Source: Phlegmacium glaucopus
Lineage: Eukaryota > Basidiomycota > Agaricomycetes > Agaricales > Cortinariaceae
Reading direction: 5' to 3'
Length of the DNA: 64,000 nucleotides
Assembly: GCA_015039465.1 (NCBI GenBank)
Contig: MU130621.1
Location: 63,387-127,386 of the forward strand
A model generated the notes under the pieces. The model was not told the DNA's origin. It searched no databases and saw only the letters and a program-made list of their open reading frames with translations. Made by a program: the position numbers and the translations under genes. Below are positions 57,601-64,000 of the stretch, one piece after another (positions within the stretch are counted from its first letter, which is position 1; each line of letters begins with the position of its first letter).

Positions 57601-60563
57601 GTTTTGTTGTTTCACAATGCAATGCAATGCGCGGTCCAAAATGCTTGAGGGTCTTATTGCCGTTATAGGTTGCAATATTCTGGACTGTCGTTGATCATGT
57701 TTTTTACACTCTGGATTAAAAGTGGGGTAAAGGCAATAACCGATCCTTTCTCATTTAATTAATTTTCATTCGATCTGTTTTTTCTTTTCAATTATAAATT
57801 AATCGTTCCCTCCCGTACCTTGTTATCTTTCATTTCCTTATTATCGTTATGTACAAATTGGAAATTTTCTTACCCTTCATCCATCCACCTCACTTGGGCT
57901 ATATATTCTATGAATAACAGTTACCATACCTTCGGCTTATCAACCCTCTTCCCTTCTTACCTTCTCGTATATCACGCATCACTTCATCTGTTTTTCGGAA
58001 AAGGGACCTTCGTTCTGTTCTTTGACCTTGTCTCCCGAATCCCGTTTGTCCCTTTCGTCCACTTCATTTTAAAAAAACACACACACAAGTCCACCACCGA
58101 CAGCTTGGCCGTTTACTTTTTCTCTTCGGTTTGCTTTGCTTCTTTAGGTTCGACACGAAAATCCTGTCTGGAAGTATTCCTTCCTTCCGCAGTTTCCTTC
58201 CTTTCGACCCTTTCACACCAAACCCCCCTTCAATTCAGCTTACTACATATAATCCCACCTCCGCCACTTTTGATTTTGACTTGTCTTCTCTCACTACTTC
58301 TTCTCGGAGAGCGTGAGTATTAACAGCAAAGCGTGTGTGCTTATTTTTTTGAAGGGGGTTACTTATTGGTTTACATCTCAGTGCCGAACGGCTGTGTTTA
58401 TGCTATCTAGAACGTCTGTTGTCCCTAGCATGTGATACGATACGTAAAGTGTAGCTTCTCTCGCTTGGCTATGTATGTAGGTTAGGGTGAAATGAGTCAT
58501 TACTTTCTTACCCTGATGGCGGAAAGTAGAGTCATTCGCCACTGTGTAGGTCTAGACCTGTTTTTCTTATCTTGTTCGTTCACAATATTCCTTATTAATG
58601 GCTACGACGTCAGGGCTTGGAAGCCTGGAAGTATAGGCTGGAGTTTCCGAATCACAACAAGTGTTTACCTATTCCTACATACCATACATGACATACATAA
58701 TAGAATCTCATCACAATTCCGTCATACGCAGCAGACCCCCCATCCCCCACTGCCCTCCCGGAAAGATCGAATTATTTTTATGCATCATTATTATGGGCTG
58801 GGAAGCTTGGGTAAGGAAATAGAAATATGGAAATAGAAAATTTTGATTCAATTGCGCCGCTGGACAGTTGGCATTTGGGTTCATTTACTTATATGTCCAA
58901 AGTTCAAAAAAAATGATGTCAAGAAGTAACTCGTTTTGTTGTTATATTTATATGGGGTTGATAAGTAATGTCAGCCGGCCCGCGGGTGCAATTTGTGAAA
59001 GAGTGAATGCTTGGGAGGGAGGGGGGGGGACGAGAAAGAGAAAAAGGAAAGAGAAGAAAACGTGAAGGATTATTATATGAGTCACCATATGACAACGGTA
59101 ACTGTGTCAATGAGGGTCTAGAGGGTTCACCAGGAGGAAAGGAAGGGGGGAGTTTGACGTTCTCAGAAGCCTTGAAGTGCTCCAACATTTACTTCACTGT
59201 CAAGCGGCGCGAACCTGAGCTGAATTCGACAACTCGGAGTAGAACTGGGACGACGGTCGTGGGCAACGATAAGGTAATTTGTACTAATATTATACCAAGG
59301 TGCGGTTCCTTGAGTTTGATATACATCTATCCTATGCCCTGTTGGTGGCAGGATGTGTGGGAATGAACGGTGGTGTACGGACGGCAGCGAGAGTGGTGCC
59401 CTTCTACCATACTGCATTATTCGATCACAACGTCAAGCAGAGCCTCGAGGATGAGTCTTAGGGGAGGTTCATAATTGGTACTTAATGCGGTGCTAACGGC
59501 AAGCGCTTGTTCATGTCGCCAAGCTGCCGCCAAGGACGAGGCTCGATGCTGCTTAATTGAGGCTATGTAAGGTTTGAGAACCTGGAGGTCGACGGCTTCG
59601 CACCATCCCGCTATCTTAGCCCTGCTATATATTTACAGAAGAGGAAAAAAGGAAAACCCGGCTCGTTAAGTAAGAACCCTGGGTGGCGTTGAAGTGCAGG
59701 TCGCCAGTTTTATCAAGAATTCAGCGAGAACCGCGGTGCGCTGACCTCTTCACTTGCTTTTGGTTCTTTTTTACCATCTTTACCTTGTGTGTATGTAATA
59801 TTTAAATGACGCCATTAATAATTTAGCTGTTTTCTCTATAGTTCACACATGATATGGTTGGCACCGAGCGCTGTGAGCACTGTAGTACAGGTACAGCCTC
59901 TTTCTGATGGTCCATTAAGTGATGATAGCCGAGCATGGTATAGTATGGACCGATTGGACAGGTGGTAGTTGCGTTGTGAATTGGTGAGATTTCATTTGAT
60001 GAAAACGTCGACGTCTAGTATACCAGCTACGACATATTGAGCAGTTTACAACCAGCTATCTCTGGAGGTATTCATTCCCTTCACATATATTCGCGAAGGT
60101 AGTCCGGTTATACAGATGTATATGTCATCCCCAGACAGCATAATCCATTTGCAGATTTGGTTTACTCCATCAAGTTGAACATGAAAATACAGGTACTTAT
60201 TATACTTATCAAGCATGAGCGAGTGAGATTTTATGCTCGGCATCACCTCGAGGCTTTCTGGTGGGAGCAAGCGCAAGGTCTTGTGATTCCAGCACTCTTC
60301 TCGCGGCATCGGATTCGGAAGAAAGGTTCATTGTGACCTTTTGGAATTTGTAGAGGCCTAAGGCACATTGAAGGAGGCTATAGGGTTATGGGCAAATTTT
60401 CTATGTTGGGATAAAATTGGTTTTCTGGAGGATTACCCATTTGAACTGGTTCAGTCACGTCGGCTCGGTTCCCGCAACGTGCCCTAAGTAGCTATAACCC
60501 AACATCAGAACATACAATCCCTTTCTCCTGATCCCCCTCAAGACTCTCTCAGTTTCTGCTAAA
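54692..60563. other. long gene-poor region upstream of the GATA factor gene
   Basis: Almost 6 kb without a recognised gene. The sequence is GC-balanced, not obviously repetitive, and pyrimidine-rich on the plus strand at 57410-58310, which is common in fungal leaders and promoters. GATA-type words ttgataag occur at 58958-58965 and, on the other strand, at 60205-60212. A non-coding transcript or a long regulatory region for the GATA gene is possible. Confidence 0.4.
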
Positions 60564-63500
60564 TGCCCTCTATCCTCAATCTCAAGTTCAAAGTTGGTCG
60601 CCTTTGCGCAACCAATTTTTTTATTTGACTCATTACCCCTTTTTTTTCCCCTTTTCTTTCCTGTTGTTTTGGGTTATGTTTTGTTATCCCAGGGAAACAA
60701 GTCTTTCGTCGCATTCAGTAACCTCAATGATACAGAATCTTTGACAAAGACCTGGAAGGTGCGTCCCAATCTCATATAGTATCCTCCTAAACTAACTCTT
60801 TCGTTCCAAGGTCTGTACAAAGGTCGCAAGTTACCTCGAACAAGGCCAAAGACTCGAGAACTTGAGTTGGAGGTTATGGCATCTTCAGAATCTCATGGTC
60901 GACACCGACAACGCAAAATCCAAACGTGAATTCAAGAAGCTTTCCAAATGTATGGGTGACAAGTTGGACAAGGAGAAAGGACGGTTCGTTGTTAAGCGCT
61001 CCTTGTATTTCAATCACTATTGTTTTTTTTGACCATACTTTTTTTTTGTGTTATTTTAGAAGTATTGAGGAACTTGAAGCACCCGACTTTAAACGTAACC
61101 ATAACACCGACATGATACGACAACGGGCAGTAGAAAAAGAACGGAATCGCGAAGCAAGTCAGAACGCACAACCTGGGATTATCAAGCGCATGCAATTCAC
61201 TTTTAGTGTTGACCAGCAAGTCCAGCAAGCCCCTTCAAGCATACCCACGAAGAAACCAGACACTAGACCTTCTGCAGAGTTCACCAAACGCACAAGAGCT
61301 GCGGCATCCCGGGCCCAGGTGGAACATGAAGACACTATCATGACCGACGGGGACACTACAACAACCGTCTCTTCTTCCAACTCCAACTCTGCTAGTACTT
61401 CTACCACTACCCCCAGTTCTTCCGCCTCTTTGTCTTCACAATTCCTTCATTTCCCACCTCTTTTCGGCACTGGTTTCGGTCCCTCTGCTCTATTATACGC
61501 TGCACCTACTTTGACGAACCCCATGAACTACGGCGAAGGGTTCAACCCCTCTGGAGCCAACGAGTCATTCAGTATTTCTCGTCCTACTATCGAACTCCCC
61601 CTGGATGAAATCCTTTTCAATGATGATGTGGGGACGGCCTGGTGCCCGCCATCTGAAGTCGTCTCGACAAACACTACTACCTTTAGCGACAACAACAACC
61701 TCAACAATACCAAGAGAAAGAATGGTAACACCAACTCGGCTGCTGGTCAGCAAGATGTTATGATGCAATCTGTTTCTGCCCCTGCTGCGGTTGCACCTAT
61801 CGTTATCTCACTCCCCAAGAAGAGTACTTCCAGTTCCACTTCTCTCAACAAAACCGACATTCTCTCACTTTCATCGTCATCCTCTATGTCGTCATCGTCA
61901 TCTGACGAAGAAGAGGAAGAAGAAGAAGAATACGTTCCGACCTTCGCACCGGCTCCAAGCTCTTCAAAACGAAATTCGGTGTACAAGAATATCCCACCCT
62001 TGTCGCAAACCGTTAAGGAAGTTTTACCCGAAACCGTAACTCCCTCCCGCCTCACTTCCTCCATCTATGGCACCCGTTCCAACACTCCAACGGCGAGGCC
62101 GCATCTTACGGTGCGTACGCAAGGGACGGTGAATACCAGATCCTCGGGGCCTGGTGCCACTGCGACTAGTTTGAATCCTGCCGTGTTGAGAGGCGGCGGA
62201 AGTGGAAGTGGAAGTGGAAGTGGCGGAAGTAGTGGAGGTAATTCAGCACCAGGAGGCGTCAAAGCGGAATGTTCCAACTGTGGTGCTACGCATACTCCTC
62301 TTTGGAGAAGGGGGTTGAACGATGAGTTGAATTGTAATGCTTGTGGACTTTATTGCAAATTGGTATTATTATTATTATTTCGATGTGGAGAGTTTGAACT
62401 GATCTTTTTACCAGCACAAGAGACCTCGACCGAAGAGTATGCGTAACTCTCATGGGGAAGGACGGGCTCAAGTTGTTCCTCGTCAAGAGACTGTAGACGT
62501 GATCGGTTCGTCTGCTTCACGTACTTGTATTTCTCTTTTGCATTACCGACTGATACTTACTTTTTTTGTTTCTTTTATCAATAGTTGCGGCCCAATGCTA
62601 CAATTGCCATACCACAGCGACGCCCCTGTGGAGGAAAGACGATGAGGGCAAGACAGTCTGCAATGCGTATGTCTTATTTTAAAATTTCACATGCTTATTG
62701 ATTAATATTATTATATTATAGTTGTGGGCTGTACTATAAACTACACGGTTCCGCCCGACCTATCTCGATGAAGTCTGACGTCATCCGTAAACGTTCCCGC
62801 CATGACGCTCGTCGCGCTAGCATCAACGGTCCTGAAGATACTCCATCTACTAGCCCAGGCCCAAGTCGACGCGCCTCGCCGGTCCGAGAAGCTTCTCCTA
62901 CTCTTGCCCCAGATTCCACTACACAACTGTCTTACGATTTCGGTGAAGATTCAGAATCCTTCCGTGCCATCTCTGCCCCCTCTGCCTCTGAACTCATGGG
63001 CGCTCTCGGTTCATTAACCAGTACGGGCGTCGTCAGCCATGTGGGCGACACAGCTCATGGAGGGTTGTATCAAACTCCACCGTCTCCCTATAACCGCAGT
63101 TTATCCTCTGCCTTGACTTCGTCGTCTTCTGCGCCTCTATACCCTGGCCCGTATCATCCAGACTATTTGTTGCAATTGTACAATGTACCTGGCGATGCGT
63201 TGCCGTTCTCTAGTGTGGACAGCGTCGAGATTGATGTGGGAATGAGTCCTAGGTCAAACAAGAGGAGAAGGATGAGTACTGATTCAACGGAGGACCCACC
63301 ATCGTCAGCTGTTTCATTTGCTTCGTATAGTGCTGGTGATGGAGGATATAGCTCTTCTGCTACCTCCTCTTCTTCTCATGGTCATCCTCATTCCCTCTCA
63401 CATGCTATGTCTCATGGTCATTCGCATTCCTTCTCTCTCACACATAACCACTCGCATTCACTGTCGTCTCATGTTCATTCGCACTCTCTCTCTCACAGCC

Positions 63501-63943
63501 ACTCTCATGCCAAAAGAAGCTCGATGGAGTTCCCATTCAGTACTTACAATGCGAACGGAACGATCAACCAGGGTCCTGTGCTTCGTGGATCTGGAAACAC
63601 GTTCTGGCACCCTCCAATGCTTCCTCAGACCGGATCGGACAATGAAAGTCACTTGTTCAATCCTCATGGCGGTAATAGTAGCAACAACAACAAGAACAAC
63701 AACAGCAATAACAACTCGAATGATGGTGGCGGCAATGGAAGCAGTGGTCGTAATGCTGGAGGAAATAACGAAGATTCAGCTATGGATTATCTCCATCCTC
63801 CGCCGATGTTGCAGGACGAGGATAGTTTGTTCTCTGCTTATGTGCATCCTCCCATGGCATTACCTGAGGACGCTGGTCAGAGTGGTGGAGAAGGAAACGA
63901 TGGAAACATGCATACCTCGATGTATGTTGATTCATACTATTAG
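60564..63943 (+). CDS. two-finger GATA transcription factor with AreA-type N-terminal domain
   Basis: Seven exons (60564-60593, 60693-60758, 60811-60983, 61060-62362, 62415-62505, 62585-62666, 62722-63943) give 2967 nt and 988 residues. The N-terminus MPSILNLKFKGNKSFVAF is followed by ESLTKTWKVCTKVASYLEQG and RLENLSWRLWHLQNLM, the AreA-type GATA-associated domain. A long Ser/Thr/Asn-rich region with an acidic run follows. Finger 1 is CSNCGATHTPLWRR...CNAC and finger 2 is CYNCHTTATPLWRK...CNAC, both CX2CX17CX2C and only 40 residues apart. Finger 2 continues YYKLHGSARPISMKSDVIRK, characteristic of the Urbs1/SreA/Fep1 iron-repressor group. The C-terminal part has 16 His in an H-S repeat (about 63376-63510) and a poly-Asn/Gly run. 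It likely binds GATA sites in the nucleus. Whether it regulates iron, nitrogen or another process is not settled; the short finger linker lacks the cysteine-rich iron-sensing segment. Confidence 0.93.
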
Positions 63944-64000
63944 TGAGAAGGAGGAGGGTAGAGTTGAGCTCGAGTTGCTGAAGTTGTTGAGGTTTTCTCC

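Noticed and set aside
57820..58323. 167-codon hydrophobic plus-strand frame
   Set aside because: Leader-like pyrimidine-rich DNA gives Phe/Leu/Ser-rich peptides by chance in several frames; no family signal.
61747..62277. Minus-strand frames rich in Ser/Asp and Pro/Leu
   Set aside because: They are antisense to the low-complexity region of the GATA factor.

Overview
The window reads as nuclear DNA of a filamentous basidiomycete, most likely an Agaricomycete. The evidence is short GT-AG introns of about 45-90 nt that split genes into many small exons, a translation factor eEF1B-gamma typical of fungi, NACHT-WD40 and GATA proteins of the kind found in mushrooms, and a heavy load of small transposable elements. 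I named no species. All gene models were spliced by eye. In each complete model the exon lengths sum to a whole number of codons and give one uninterrupted protein unless stated.

Region 1 (1-11.6 kb) is a transposon graveyard. It holds an aspartic peptidase pseudogene split by a solo LTR. It also holds a broken PIF/Harbinger transposase gene carrying two more solo LTRs and a TIR element, a decayed integrase-core transposase, and hAT-type MITEs. Several insertions keep perfect target duplications, so the order of events can be read.

Region 2 (11.6-23.1 kb) is genic. It has an unrecognised 348-residue protein gene, the housekeeping gene for eEF1B-gamma (427 aa, 6 exons), and two collinear paralogues of an unrecognised family. 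The paralogues are built from strings of 21-51 nt exons that encode a glycine-rich hydrophobic stretch. A TIR element lies between them.

Region 3 (25.4-40.8 kb) looks like a small secondary-metabolite locus. A 19-exon, 2810-residue highly reducing type I polyketide synthase (KS-AT-DH-decayed MT/ER-KR-ACP-C) lies near a convergent 570-residue acyl/coumarate-CoA-ligase-like enzyme. A complete Tc1/mariner-like transposon with 33-bp TIRs sits between them.

Region 4 (42.2-46.2 kb) is a NACHT-WD40 NLR-like gene with 13 nearly identical WD repeats and one in-frame stop between its Walker A and B motifs. Region 5 (46-60.5 kb) is gene-poor, with foldback elements, another hAT MITE and weak coding-like fragments. 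Region 6 (60.5-63.9 kb) is a 988-residue two-finger GATA factor with an N-terminal AreA-type domain and a histidine-rich repeat.

The PKS and ligase could act in one pathway, with the ligase activating a starter or tailoring acid. The NLR-like gene, the GATA factor and the paralogue pair show no sequence link to that pathway.
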